64,000 bases of DNA from Bacteroidales bacterium (GTDB lineage: Bacteria; Bacteroidota; Bacteroidia; Bacteroidales; UBA932), in NCBI GenBank assembly GCA_017561665.1, contig JAFZBQ010000002.1, positions 51,896 through 115,895 of the forward strand, given 5' to 3'. Below are positions 51,208 through 60,606 of this stretch, in pieces. The notes beneath the pieces are model-generated. The model did not search any database. It saw only the letters and a program-made list of their open reading frames with translations, and had not been told where the DNA came from. A program made the translations under genes and the position numbers. The number at the start of each line of letters is the position of its first letter. Position 1 is the first letter of the stretch.

Positions 51208-51797
51208 TTATTTGCAATTATTGACCAGATTGTCTTGAATATCAGGCCGATATCTCCAAAGAATGAGTGGTGTTCCACATACTCCAGATACAGCTTCAAC
51301 TTCTCCTGCATTATCACCTCGATATAATACTTTTCGGGGTCTTCTGCATTGGCCATCAGCTCGTTCTCGTTGCGGAACTTGATGGATGCCATATCGGTAA
51401 TGCCGGGCCGCACGTCCAGCACATGCATCTGCTCCGGCGTCCAGTAATTAACGTAGTGCCTAACCTCGGGGCGCGGCCCTACAAAGGACATATCACCAAC
51501 CAGCACGTTGATCAATTGGGGCAATTCATCCATTTTGAACTTCCGGATAATGTATCCCGAACGGGTTACCCGCGGATCCTTGTCTCCGATGGTCACCAGG
51601 CTGCCGCTGTCAGCACCCAATCGCATAGTGCGGAACTTGAAGATTCTGAAGTCCTTGTTGTGCCGTCCCACCCTCACCTGACGGTAGAATACGGGGCCTT
51701 TGCTGTCCAGCTTTATCCAAACGGCAAGAATCAGAAAGAGGGGGCTCAATACAATGAGCCCGAGTGCGCTCGCCACTATATCAAACAGCCTTTTCAC
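51204..51797 (-). CDS. Undecaprenyl-phosphate glycosyl-1-phosphate transferase, monotopic PglC/WcaJ-C type
   Basis: 197 residues. One hydrophobic hairpin near the start (VASALGLIVLSPLFLILAVWI) and the signature blocks PVFYRQVRVGRHNKDFRIFKFRTM, KMDELPQLINVLVGDMSFVGPRP (Asp-Glu active site) and RPGITDMASIKFRNE. It starts assembly of a repeat unit by loading a sugar 1-phosphate on the lipid. A second initiating enzyme (8936) of another family exists in the window, so each polysaccharide may have its own. Confidence 0.9.
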   Translation of the reverse strand: MKRLFDIVASALGLIVLSPLFLILAVWIKLDSKGPVFYRQVRVGRHNKDFRIFKFRTMRLGADSGSLVTIGDKDPRVTRSGYIIRKFKMDELPQLINVLVGDMSFVGPRPEVRHYVNYWTPEQMHVLDVRPGITDMASIKFRNENELMANAEDPEKYYIEVIMQEKLKLYLEYVEHHSFFGDIGLIFKTIWSIIANK

Positions 51798-53068
51798 AGA
51801 TTCTTAATGATATCCTTAAAGTTGGTAATCACATAATCAGCATCCTCGTCCGTCAGGAGAGAATAGAGGGGCAGCGTTATTTCGTTTTCAAACAGATGAT
51901 AGGCATTCGGGTAGTCGGCGATGTCAAAGCCGAGGGCCTTGTAGGCCGTCATCATCGGCAGTGGCTTGTAATGCACGTTGGTGGCTATTCCACGCTCTGC
52001 CATCTTAACTATAACGCCGTCGACTTCTGCACGGGTCCTGCCCAGCAGGCGCACCAGATACAGGTGGTGCGAGCTGCAGTGGTCATTGTCTTTATGATTG
52101 AGCAGCGCCACCGGCAGAGATTCCAGCGCCTGGTTGTACCGCTGTACAAGCTCGTACCTGCGCTTGAGAAGACCGGGATAACGGTCGAATTGCGCCAGGC
52201 CCAGGGCTGCGGATATGTCCGTCATATTGCATTTATACCACGGGCCGATTATGTCGTATTCCCACGCGCCGGGCGACATACGCGCCAGGGCATCCTTGTT
52301 TTGACCGTGAAGCGAGAGCAGCTGCACTATGCGGTAGAGCAGGTCGTTCCAGGTCTCTCCTTCCCGCTTCGGGACATTCGGCATATAATCGACATCCACC
52401 GGCACGACTTCGCCGCCAAAAGGCAACCGCCATGTCATAGCGCCCCCCTCTGCCGTGGTGAAATTCTTGACGGCGTGGAAGCTGAAAGAACTGAAGTCGG
52501 CTATTGAACCTGCCATCTTGCCTTTGCGGCTGGCGCCGAAAGAATGGGCGCAGTCGGCAGAAACAACAATCCTACCGATCTTTGCCTGGAGCGCATTCGA
52601 AGGCTTGAACAGATGCTTCTTGGCCTCAACTATCTGATATACCCGGTCATAGTCGGCCACGACGCCGCCCAGATCCACCGGCACAATCACCTTGGTATGT
52701 TCCGTGACGGCATCGGCCACCTTGTCGTAGTCCATCTCCACGTTGTCGCGCTGGCTGTCCACCATAATAAGCTTGCAGCCAAGATGCTGCGTGACCGAAG
52801 CTGTTGCCGTGTAGGTGTAGGCCGGCACGATTACCTCGTCGCCGGGGCCCACGCCCAACAGGTGCAGTACCATCTCCATAGAGGCCGTGGCGGAGCTCAA
52901 GCACACCGCCTTTTCTACACCCACATAATCTGCAATCTGCCTTTCCAGCTTCTTGGTCCTGGGGCCGGTGGTAATCCATCCGGAAAGTATGGCTTCCCTG
53001 ACTTCCGCAGCCTCTGACTCTGTCATATCTGGCGGTGAGAAAGGGATGTTTTTCAGTTTAAGGTTCAT
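51794..53068 (-). CDS. DegT/DnrJ/EryC1/StrS aminotransferase
   Basis: 424 residues. PLP Lys in FSFHAVKNFTTAEGGAM (about 195-211), with KAVCLSSATASMEMVLHLLG and EVIVPAYTYTATASVTQHLG near the start and SADCAHSFGASRKG. It adds an amino group to a 4-keto-sugar nucleotide. An extra about 30-residue segment (VPVDVDYMPNVPKREGETWN) between the lysine region and the C-terminal half is typical of one subgroup. It overlaps the PglC-type gene by ATGA. Confidence 0.9.
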   Translation of the reverse strand: MNLKLKNIPFSPPDMTESEAAEVREAILSGWITTGPRTKKLERQIADYVGVEKAVCLSSATASMEMVLHLLGVGPGDEVIVPAYTYTATASVTQHLGCKLIMVDSQRDNVEMDYDKVADAVTEHTKVIVPVDLGGVVADYDRVYQIVEAKKHLFKPSNALQAKIGRIVVSADCAHSFGASRKGKMAGSIADFSSFSFHAVKNFTTAEGGAMTWRLPFGGEVVPVDVDYMPNVPKREGETWNDLLYRIVQLLSLHGQNKDALARMSPGAWEYDIIGPWYKCNMTDISAALGLAQFDRYPGLLKRRYELVQRYNQALESLPVALLNHKDNDHCSSHHLYLVRLLGRTRAEVDGVIVKMAERGIATNVHYKPLPMMTAYKALGFDIADYPNAYHLFENEITLPLYSLLTDEDADYVITNFKDIIKNL

Positions 53069-53852
53069 TCTTCTCTACTGTATATCGTTTCACATATTTG
53101 ATTTTCTTGTACGCATTTCCAAAGACATTCATTACGACCCAGAATGTAGCAGAAACGGGATTCATCTGCTCCGCTACCCTGAAAAGCGGATAGTGTGCCC
53201 AGATGCGGTGCCACAATAACTTAGGGGTAATGGAGTCGGCGCGGCGGCGGTATTTGGCCAGACAATCCTTCAGCAAGTAGCAGTCGGCCTTGCGGATGGC
53301 CTTGAGCCACAAAGCGGTATCGTTGTTCTTTTTGATGTCTCTTATCTGTATCAGTCCCACCACATTGGCATCGTACATAACCGTCAGGCAGCCGGGCCAG
53401 CAGCAGGCAAACATATCAAACCTGCCGACCCGCTTCTTTCCGCTTACATACACTCCCAGTTCTTTGGAGTCCGTGTCTATTTCTATATAATCGTGGTAAG
53501 AGAATGCATATCCATTCTCTTCCATAAAGTGTATCTGTTTATCCAGTTTTGCCGACTTCCACAAATCATCACTGTCCAAAAAGGCAATCCAGCGGCCCTT
53601 GGCATTTTTCAGGGCAAGGTTTCTTGAAACGGCCGCGCCTGACCTGACGCTGTTGCGGAATAATCGAATCCGGGAATCCTGCTTCTGGTAATCCTGTACT
53701 ATTTTTATGGTATCGTCGCTTGAGCAGTCATCTACTATGAGTAATTCCCAATTCTTATATGTCTGCGCCTGAACACTCTCTATACTTTCTGCAATAAAAC
53801 GTCCACAATCGTAAGCGGGCATTATTACAGATACCAACTCTTTATCTTGCAT
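53058..53852 (-). CDS. Glycosyltransferase family 2
   Basis: 264 residues from ATG 53850-53852; a further upstream ATG would lengthen the overlap with the Caps_synth gene. GT-A fold: VSVIMPAYDCGRFIAESIESV, LLIVDDCSSDDT and WIAFLDSDDLW (DxD-type metal site). CLAKYRRRADSIT is a typical C-terminal feature. It adds a sugar from a nucleotide donor. Ends 11 bases inside the aminotransferase gene. Confidence 0.9.
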   Translation of the reverse strand: MQDKELVSVIMPAYDCGRFIAESIESVQAQTYKNWELLIVDDCSSDDTIKIVQDYQKQDSRIRLFRNSVRSGAAVSRNLALKNAKGRWIAFLDSDDLWKSAKLDKQIHFMEENGYAFSYHDYIEIDTDSKELGVYVSGKKRVGRFDMFACCWPGCLTVMYDANVVGLIQIRDIKKNNDTALWLKAIRKADCYLLKDCLAKYRRRADSITPKLLWHRIWAHYPLFRVAEQMNPVSATFWVVMNVFGNAYKKIKYVKRYTVEKNEP

Positions 53853-54787
53853 AAAAATGTATTCTCTTTTCTTTCTGCCTCTTTCCACAGCCTTGAATTA
53901 AGCTTATGGAAGCAACAACGGTCTGTCAATTCTTTGAGCCACTGCTCGTCGTATTCATCTGCCAGCCTGTGTTCCAGATAAAAGCAATACTTGTTGCTTA
54001 TCTTTGGCATTGCGGCCAACTCTCCCGGCAGTTTCCTGGCAATCATCGTAAAGAAGACATGGAAGATGAAATATGCCACCAGACAGTCATAATCCTCCCA
54101 ATACTTGTAGAGCATATCCCGCAGGATGAGCAGTACTCTCTGGTTGGAAGAGGCGGTGATGAACCAGTTTGATATTCCGGTGGGTTTTTCTGTGCCTTCT
54201 TTCAGGAACTGGAAGAAGAACAAATCGGAATCCAATACCTCTTTTTGGAAATGATCCCCTGTGCATAGCACCGTTGAGTCGATCCATGTGCCTCCGTGCT
54301 TGATCAACAATTCCAGACGGAGCATATCAGAATACTGGGCCATCGGGATCTTTCCCTGCTTATACTTTCTTTGAATGTGTTCCGGGAAGGTGACGTAATC
54401 TCCAATATTCTCTTCTGTAATGACTATTATTTCCTTGCCCTTGATATAGCGGTTCAACGACTCGTTGCAAATCTTGACAATCTCCGGAGCCTGCTCCATG
54501 CCTTGCAGCCAGCACACCCAGATGACGTCATTCTTCTTGTGCTCAAGTTTCTGGTTCTCGTATTTGGCCGCCAGTTGGTCTAAAAGACCCAGATACTGCT
54601 TCTGGAGTTTCGGGATGGCTTTCCTTTCAATCCTGGAGTATGCCTCGTTGATGGAACACCTCCCCGCCAGCGCCCGCAATCCCTGTTTCAGGAACTCTCC
54701 AAATACCCCGAACCGGATATATGTGGCCACAAGCCTTAGCCCGCCGAACTGGCGGAACCGCCTGCGCAGCCGGGAGATTGTCGTCAT
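53825..54787 (-). CDS. Caps_synth/GT32-like glycosyltransferase
   Basis: 320 residues, homologue of 12283. Motifs: FGGLRLVATYI near the start, VIWVCWLQGMEQAPEIV, AQYSDMLRLELLIKHGGTWID then STVLCTG and GISNWFITASSNQRVLLILRDML. The repeated appearance in the two blocks suggests copying within the window or a common ancestral cluster. Overlaps 28 bases with the GT2 start. Confidence 0.85.
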   Translation of the reverse strand: MTTISRLRRRFRQFGGLRLVATYIRFGVFGEFLKQGLRALAGRCSINEAYSRIERKAIPKLQKQYLGLLDQLAAKYENQKLEHKKNDVIWVCWLQGMEQAPEIVKICNESLNRYIKGKEIIVITEENIGDYVTFPEHIQRKYKQGKIPMAQYSDMLRLELLIKHGGTWIDSTVLCTGDHFQKEVLDSDLFFFQFLKEGTEKPTGISNWFITASSNQRVLLILRDMLYKYWEDYDCLVAYFIFHVFFTMIARKLPGELAAMPKISNKYCFYLEHRLADEYDEQWLKELTDRCCFHKLNSRLWKEAERKENTFLCKIKSWYL

Positions 54788-56133
54788 CCTTGTATTACTT
54801 TCACAATCCTGTCCACGTGGTTGTGGACAAACACTTCTTTATACTGGAAATCTCCGCCTTGGATAACCTCCAGTGCCTTGTCGAATTCTTTTTCGTCTTC
54901 TATATAAACGGCTCCGTTTTCTTCTTTCAACAACTGTCCGTAATAGGTCGACGCCCGTCTGTCATAATCAAAAAAGATTGTCGGAGTGCAGAAATACTGG
55001 GCCTCAAGGCAGGTTGTGGATGATATGGTGATGTGGATATCCGCCCATTTCAGGTACTCATATATATTCACATTCCGCTCTATCCTCACATTGCTTGCTG
55101 AGAAATTCAGGTCTGCATCTGCCATCCGCGGGATATATACAAACAGATAGTCGCCGTGCTGCCCGGCCACCTTGTCTATGAATTCTGACAACTGCCGTTC
55201 ATAACCGTTCTGCCCCGATGCTACAATAACCTTTGAGTAACGCTCCCTGTCTTTGCCAAAGACATCATTCACAAAGAATTCATCGGCTTTTTCAAGCATA
55301 TAAAGCCCGGTCATATAGACATTCGGGGTATATTGCGGCTCTTCTTCGGTGAAATATCTGTATTCTTCGCTGCCGAATACACAAATCCCGTCGGGTTGCA
55401 TCAAAGGCTCGTAGAAGCGGGCGTTGTATGCATTGTGGCTTTTCCCTGCCACGCCGTGCTGCAATTCCAGGAATCTGATACCTTTTTGCCGGCAGGCCCA
55501 TATATAGCCCATCGAATCGTACGGACACTCCATCAGTACCAGGCGCGGCTTGGGCGCGATTCTCAGAAGGCAGCGCAGCGACTTGCGCTTTGCATCCAGT
55601 TTCTTTACATAGCGGCGGTAGTCAAAGGAAATATTATTCTCTGCAAGAATCCTCTTAATCACATCCTCGTTTTCTATCCGGGGCCTTGTTATGCTCGACA
55701 GTCTTTCTATCAGGTGGAAAAGGGCCAACAGCCAGGATTCACTTACAATATCCTTCTCCTCAATTTCTTTCTTTTTGTAATGACCCAACAGCAAGTGGGG
55801 CTTTTCAATCATCAGACAACTGTCGACATTGGTCGAGATACCGCCTGAAATACGATGTATCATTTTATCGCCAATCCGCTTGCGGCGTTCACATCCGGTA
55901 AAAAGCCATACATCGTGATGTTTGAACACCTTGAATGGGTTATAGGCGAACAGGCTTTTCAAGACTATCTTAACGACCGGTACGGATGGCTTGATCTCGG
56001 TCTTGTCCGAGATGCCGTCAAACAAGTATAGACGCAGATAGGGCCATACGCTGACGTTACGGTAGCGGATGCTCATCACGTCATATTTGGACTCTATGTC
56101 TTTTACCAATTGAACCGCTTCAAGATAGGTCAT
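54784..56133 (-). CDS. Probable GT-B glycosyltransferase
   Basis: 449 residues. C-terminal half shows a GT-B-type donor site: RLVLMECPYDSMGYI, RFLELQHGVAGKSHN (conserved QHG), YSKVIVASGQNGYERQL, YLFVYIPRM and ADIHITISSTTCLEAQYF (the TSxxCLEA-type motif). The N-terminal part has few features. Family resembles surface-carbohydrate glycosyl- or glycerophosphotransferases. No signal peptide. Donor unknown. ATGA overlap with the Caps_synth gene. Confidence 0.65.
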   Translation of the reverse strand: MTYLEAVQLVKDIESKYDVMSIRYRNVSVWPYLRLYLFDGISDKTEIKPSVPVVKIVLKSLFAYNPFKVFKHHDVWLFTGCERRKRIGDKMIHRISGGISTNVDSCLMIEKPHLLLGHYKKKEIEEKDIVSESWLLALFHLIERLSSITRPRIENEDVIKRILAENNISFDYRRYVKKLDAKRKSLRCLLRIAPKPRLVLMECPYDSMGYIWACRQKGIRFLELQHGVAGKSHNAYNARFYEPLMQPDGICVFGSEEYRYFTEEEPQYTPNVYMTGLYMLEKADEFFVNDVFGKDRERYSKVIVASGQNGYERQLSEFIDKVAGQHGDYLFVYIPRMADADLNFSASNVRIERNVNIYEYLKWADIHITISSTTCLEAQYFCTPTIFFDYDRRASTYYGQLLKEENGAVYIEDEKEFDKALEVIQGGDFQYKEVFVHNHVDRIVKVIQG

Positions 56134-57343
56134 CTGTCAATGAAATTTTCCTTGTTCTTTCAAAACAAACTTTTTCATAACACTTCGCATACATATCTGC
56201 CACGCATTGCCAGTCATAGTTGGCACGTGAGAATCTGGCGACATCATTACTCTTGAGCCAATCCTTTATCTCATCTATCCTGACATCATCAAAATCGACT
56301 ACGCAGTACTGACGGCTATTGTCGGCATTGTCTACCAGAGTACCTGCAACCGCCTTGTTCACAATAGTCCTCAACCCAGTTGCATATGCCTCTATCTCAG
56401 ACAATGCCTGCCCTTCTTTCCAACTGGGATGGGCATAAATGTCTGCAGCCGAATAATATTTGAATAACTCATCGCTATTCCTATAACCTATCAACTTGAC
56501 TTTTCCGTCAAGTCGGTAATTGGAGATGAATTCATTAATTGCTTCTTTATCCGGTCCCTGACCTATGAGCCAATACTGATAGTCTATGTCCAGTTGCTCA
56601 AGAATCTTAAGGAATGCCAGTTGGCCTTTTCTTTCCTGCAAGGATGCCACTGTGAGAAAGACAATGGTACTATCATCTGTATTCATCTCTTGCCGAATCT
56701 TCGAACGCCACTCTTTTGAGTAATAGAACTTGGTTGTATCTACTCCATTCGGGATAATGGTGTACTTTGTTGGCGGCACACCCAGAATGTCTGTAAACTC
56801 GTTTCGAGCATCGTTTGTCAGTCCTGTGAAATAATCACAGAACGGCAGATTTCCCATATAGCGGTCACGACCCTTGACATCTGACGCCTCTCCACGATAG
56901 AATATTCCGTGACATGTAAGCAAAAGCGGTATCCTTCTTTCTTCAATCGCAAATTTGGCCGGGGAGACAACGCCTATTCCATGCAGGTGAATCAGCTCAG
57001 GCTGAGTCAATTCTATTGCCCTACGGATATTTGATTTATAGAAAGCATATCGAAATGGATTCTGATGATCAATCTTTATATAATGCTTCCATTCCCGCCA
57101 GGTCCGTACAGGATGGCAAAAGACATCCTTGAGCATCCCGATAATGGACATTTTATAGCCCACATATTGATTAGGGAATGAACAAATCTTTTGGGCACTT
57201 GATTCTGAAGTGTTGGTAGCAAAGGTGTATACCGTTACGCCTTCTACAGATTGTTTGCTCAGTTCATACACCACTTTTGCAGCCCCGGTGGTGTAATTAC
57301 CTCCCGCCTCTTTGGGCAATTGCCCAATCATCAAAACGTTCAT
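56120..57343 (-). CDS. Glycosyltransferase family 4
   Basis: 407 residues. MIGQLPKEAGGNYTTGAAKVVYEL acceptor loop; donor domain VFLTVASLQERKGQLAFLKIL; ADIYAHPSWKEGQALSEIEAYATGLRTIVNK holds the donor-binding Glu. HLHGIGVVSPAKFAIEERRIPLLLTCHG also fits GT4. Ends 14 bases inside the next gene. Confidence 0.9.
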   Translation of the reverse strand: MNVLMIGQLPKEAGGNYTTGAAKVVYELSKQSVEGVTVYTFATNTSESSAQKICSFPNQYVGYKMSIIGMLKDVFCHPVRTWREWKHYIKIDHQNPFRYAFYKSNIRRAIELTQPELIHLHGIGVVSPAKFAIEERRIPLLLTCHGIFYRGEASDVKGRDRYMGNLPFCDYFTGLTNDARNEFTDILGVPPTKYTIIPNGVDTTKFYYSKEWRSKIRQEMNTDDSTIVFLTVASLQERKGQLAFLKILEQLDIDYQYWLIGQGPDKEAINEFISNYRLDGKVKLIGYRNSDELFKYYSAADIYAHPSWKEGQALSEIEAYATGLRTIVNKAVAGTLVDNADNSRQYCVVDFDDVRIDEIKDWLKSNDVARFSRANYDWQCVADMYAKCYEKVCFERTRKISLTDDLS

Positions 57344-58437
57344 TATCCCAATAACTCTCTATATAAACGCATATACTCGTCACCCATATGCGACAATAGG
57401 AAATTCTGCTGAACAGTCAACTTGGCAGTAGATCCAATCATACTGCGCTTTACATTGTCAAGCAACAAGTCTTTTAACAACTGATATGCCTTATCGACAC
57501 CATGCAGTGGCACAATAAAACCATTTTGGCCGTCAGTTATTATTTCCGGAGTTCCACCTCCATCTGTCGCTATCACAGGGATGCCGGTCGCCATAGCTTC
57601 CATAATTGAATTTGAAACACCCTCTAAGTGTACTTCACTCGTAAAGAGCATCGACACATCGGTTATCTGGAGTATTTCCTCCACATCTGACCGGCGACCG
57701 ACAAACCGGATATTTTGAAGTCCGGTTTGTTTAACTATATCCCTGTACAAATCCAACTGATTCCCTTCGCCAATGGCTAAGAAACAAACATCCAGATTGT
57801 CCTCATACGCCCTCTTGGCCACTTCAATAAATGATTGCCAATCCTTTGCTTCGGTTACCCGCGCCACCATCGAGACAACGAACTTCTCCGTAATGCCTAA
57901 TTCTTTTTTCTTGGCTCCTTTATCTACATTAGCTTTTATCCGGTTAAAGTCAAAACCATTATAGATAACGTGAGATTTCGCCTGAGGAGCATTTTTTGCC
58001 TTTATTCCAGACTGAGAATTGCTAACAATTGCATCTGCCTTCAAAAAAGAGAACCGTGTGGCCAATCCTCTGAAACTCAAGTTGGATACTTTATTTCCAT
58101 CTGCAACAAATCCGGCAATATACCTATAGCCCATAGTACGGCTCAAAATGGGCAGTGTTATTAATTCCAATGGTGTATCTGACCAAGAATGAACAATATC
58201 CGGTTTATACTTCTTAACAACGTCCTTTATCTCCAGGAAACGCTTCAAGTGGCTGGACTCAGAATGGGTATATATCTTTATTTCCGAACCATTTATCTCC
58301 TGATATTGAACCTCAGATGGATAAATCAACGCCGCCTGTTCAACGTCTGCTTTCTTGGACAACTCGCGCACTAATTGAACCATTCTGCGTTCACGTCCGC
58401 CGCCGCCGAAACGCTGTATGACATGTAAGACTTTCAT
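57343..58437 (-). CDS. Glycosyltransferase family 4
   Basis: 364 residues. HVIQRFGGGGRERRMVQLV (acceptor glycine loop), VVSMVARVTEAKDWQSFIEVAK and VSMLFTSEVHLEGVSNSIMEAMATGIPVIATDGGGTPEI. It is the best-conserved GT4 of region A. One-base overlap with the GT4 downstream. Confidence 0.9.
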   Translation of the reverse strand: MKVLHVIQRFGGGGRERRMVQLVRELSKKADVEQAALIYPSEVQYQEINGSEIKIYTHSESSHLKRFLEIKDVVKKYKPDIVHSWSDTPLELITLPILSRTMGYRYIAGFVADGNKVSNLSFRGLATRFSFLKADAIVSNSQSGIKAKNAPQAKSHVIYNGFDFNRIKANVDKGAKKKELGITEKFVVSMVARVTEAKDWQSFIEVAKRAYEDNLDVCFLAIGEGNQLDLYRDIVKQTGLQNIRFVGRRSDVEEILQITDVSMLFTSEVHLEGVSNSIMEAMATGIPVIATDGGGTPEIITDGQNGFIVPLHGVDKAYQLLKDLLLDNVKRSMIGSTAKLTVQQNFLLSHMGDEYMRLYRELLG

Positions 58438-58442
58438 TCAAG

Positions 58443-59078
58443 CTATTTATCTTCCAGAGGGAAAACAGGAGTGGTATTAATATCAATATTCTCTTTTACG
58501 ACCCTTGCAGGGTTGCCTGCAGCTATGCAATTTGCCGGTACGCTCTTGGTCACTACGGAGCAGGCACCAATAATTGCATTGTCGCCTATCGTTACGCCTT
58601 TGCAAATCCTCGCGTACTCGCCGATACACACATTTGAACCAATTCTTATCGGAGCATTGGCAGAAAACATCGGCTGTCGCTCCCGAGACATGTGGGGAGT
58701 ATGTCGCATATAGCGACGGTCATCAGGATTAAGAGGATGATAATTGTGGTCAACAATTGTTACGAAATTTGAAATTGCGGTATCGTCCCCTATCTCTATA
58801 TTATTGACACAATTGATTTTACTACCCATTCCAACCTTAGCCCACTTTCCCAGAGTCACTTTACCGTGGTTAAACGATAAAATATTTCCAAACAGTTCAC
58901 TATTATCTTTAAGAACTACATCACTTGCATCTGAACCCCATTTCAGGTAGATTCCACTGTCTTTTCCAAAGAATTGGTTCCGGCCAACTAAAGTAGCTTT
59001 CTTAGATAACTCCCTAAATTGTATTCTGGCACGAACAGACTCCGGCAACAGTTTAAGCAATAGATTCTTTGCGCTCAT
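58443..59078 (-). CDS. Hexapeptide-repeat O-acetyltransferase (WbbJ-like)
   Basis: 211 residues. Left-handed beta-helix with IGDDTAISNFVTIVDHNYHP, IRIGSNVCIGEYARICKGVTI and the end SVPANCIAAGNPARVVKE. HNYHPL with the YMRHTPHMSRERQ loop is the acceptor part of WbbJ-type enzymes. It would acetylate a sugar of the repeat unit. Overlaps 26 bases with the flippase gene. Confidence 0.88.
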   Translation of the reverse strand: MSAKNLLLKLLPESVRARIQFRELSKKATLVGRNQFFGKDSGIYLKWGSDASDVVLKDNSELFGNILSFNHGKVTLGKWAKVGMGSKINCVNNIEIGDDTAISNFVTIVDHNYHPLNPDDRRYMRHTPHMSRERQPMFSANAPIRIGSNVCIGEYARICKGVTIGDNAIIGACSVVTKSVPANCIAAGNPARVVKENIDINTTPVFPLEDK

Positions 59079-60606
59079 TATGTATATGCAAATAACTGAG
59101 AAACATTTTTTTTACCTGCTGCCTCTCTGCCTGGTTCAATCCAATCCAGTAAGCTGACAGGATAGACAGGGCTCCGGCCGCCAGAGTTATGGCCAAACGC
59201 AGAGCAACAGAACTGGTCAATATATAAAAAGGCAGTGTCAAAGCCACAGCCAGCAGTGCTGATATAAGGCATGGCAAAACAGCATTCTTTATAAACAACG
59301 CTGCGGAAAAACACTCTACCTCCTTTTTTGCAAACAAGATTCTCACGAATATCACAATAAAATTAATAATAGCCTTGACCACCATACAAGTAACAGGCGG
59401 AAATCCCAACTTGAACAGAAAATAGACTATAATCAAGTCAGAAAAGAAAACTGTAGATACTGTTATCTGGTATTGCTTTATTTTGCCTGTCGCAAACACT
59501 GCTATCCACAATGGAGCTGACAAAGCGTTAAATATGGAGGCTATGATAAACAGGATACAAAACCAATTGGTATATTCCGGAACTGTCGTAAGCCACAGAT
59601 TGAGTATGTAATCTATGTTCATCATTATCGGATAGGTCACTATGAACAGCAAAAAAAAGGAAATCTTTGACGTATATGCAATAAGATTATCCATATACTC
59701 ATAATCTTTTGCAGCATAGGACTTTGTAATCTGAGGCTGAAAGGCAGTCTGAAAATTGCTGGTCAAGCCCGTAATGGCCCCGTTTACCTGGTGAGCTATA
59801 CCCATCGCGGCATTTACAGCAAGGGGATAGAACCAGTTGACGACAATCCCGGTTCCATAGCTCACAGCAACTACAGCGGCCTGGCCAAGCAGTGCCCATC
59901 CCGAAAAACTAAAGATTTCTCTGAAGATTGTCTTGTCGTAGGCCAATCTGAACCTGGCCTCCTTGAACTTAATCCTGCAATAGATTCCAAACGAAAGATT
60001 CACCAACAACTGCAGCAGAGCGGTCAATATCCCGTATAATATCAGCTTGTCTGTATCAATTACCAACAGCAAATAGGCAAAGAAGAGCTTAAGGACAGCT
60101 TCCGCAACGCCGACAACCGCATAAAAAGTCATCTTCTCGTGGGATATGACATCGGCGATATATGGTAAGGCTATCACGCTTACCAACAATGAAAATACCG
60201 ACAACTGGTAAATTATGTCGGCAGCCAACTTACGCCCTTCGGGGATATTGACTTTGGTATGGAGGAACCACAAGCCGATGGTCTCGGCAAGCAGTAAAAT
60301 AATGGCGGCCATCACGACGTGCGTGGTCAGGCTCACACTGAAAACCTTGCTCAGCCTCTGGCTATCGTCGCGTCCAAGTTCGAAAGATAAAAAACGCTGT
60401 GTAGATGACGCCAGAGTGGACTTAAGAAACGTCATTAGCGCCACTACCGAGCCCACAAGGTTGAACAAGCCGAAGTCATCAACCCCAAGGGCCTTAAGCA
60501 CAAGGCGGGATGAATACAACGATATCAACATCACGATGAACATCCTGATGTAGAGAACGATTGTATTCGTTACTATCCTCTTGCTGTTACCCTGATCACC
60601 TGCCAT
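59053..60606 (-). CDS. Repeat-unit flippase (Wzx-type, MOP superfamily)
   Basis: 517 residues, 12-14 membrane segments. Start: RIVTNTIVLYIRMFIVMLISLYSSRLVLKALGVDDFG is typical of Bacteroidetes Wzx. No palindrome inside. It moves the undecaprenyl-linked unit of the first polysaccharide across the membrane. Partner polymerase directly upstream (60596). Confidence 0.88.
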   Translation of the reverse strand: MAGDQGNSKRIVTNTIVLYIRMFIVMLISLYSSRLVLKALGVDDFGLFNLVGSVVALMTFLKSTLASSTQRFLSFELGRDDSQRLSKVFSVSLTTHVVMAAIILLLAETIGLWFLHTKVNIPEGRKLAADIIYQLSVFSLLVSVIALPYIADVISHEKMTFYAVVGVAEAVLKLFFAYLLLVIDTDKLILYGILTALLQLLVNLSFGIYCRIKFKEARFRLAYDKTIFREIFSFSGWALLGQAAVVAVSYGTGIVVNWFYPLAVNAAMGIAHQVNGAITGLTSNFQTAFQPQITKSYAAKDYEYMDNLIAYTSKISFFLLFIVTYPIMMNIDYILNLWLTTVPEYTNWFCILFIIASIFNALSAPLWIAVFATGKIKQYQITVSTVFFSDLIIVYFLFKLGFPPVTCMVVKAIINFIVIFVRILFAKKEVECFSAALFIKNAVLPCLISALLAVALTLPFYILTSSVALRLAITLAAGALSILSAYWIGLNQAERQQVKKMFLSYLHIHNERKESIA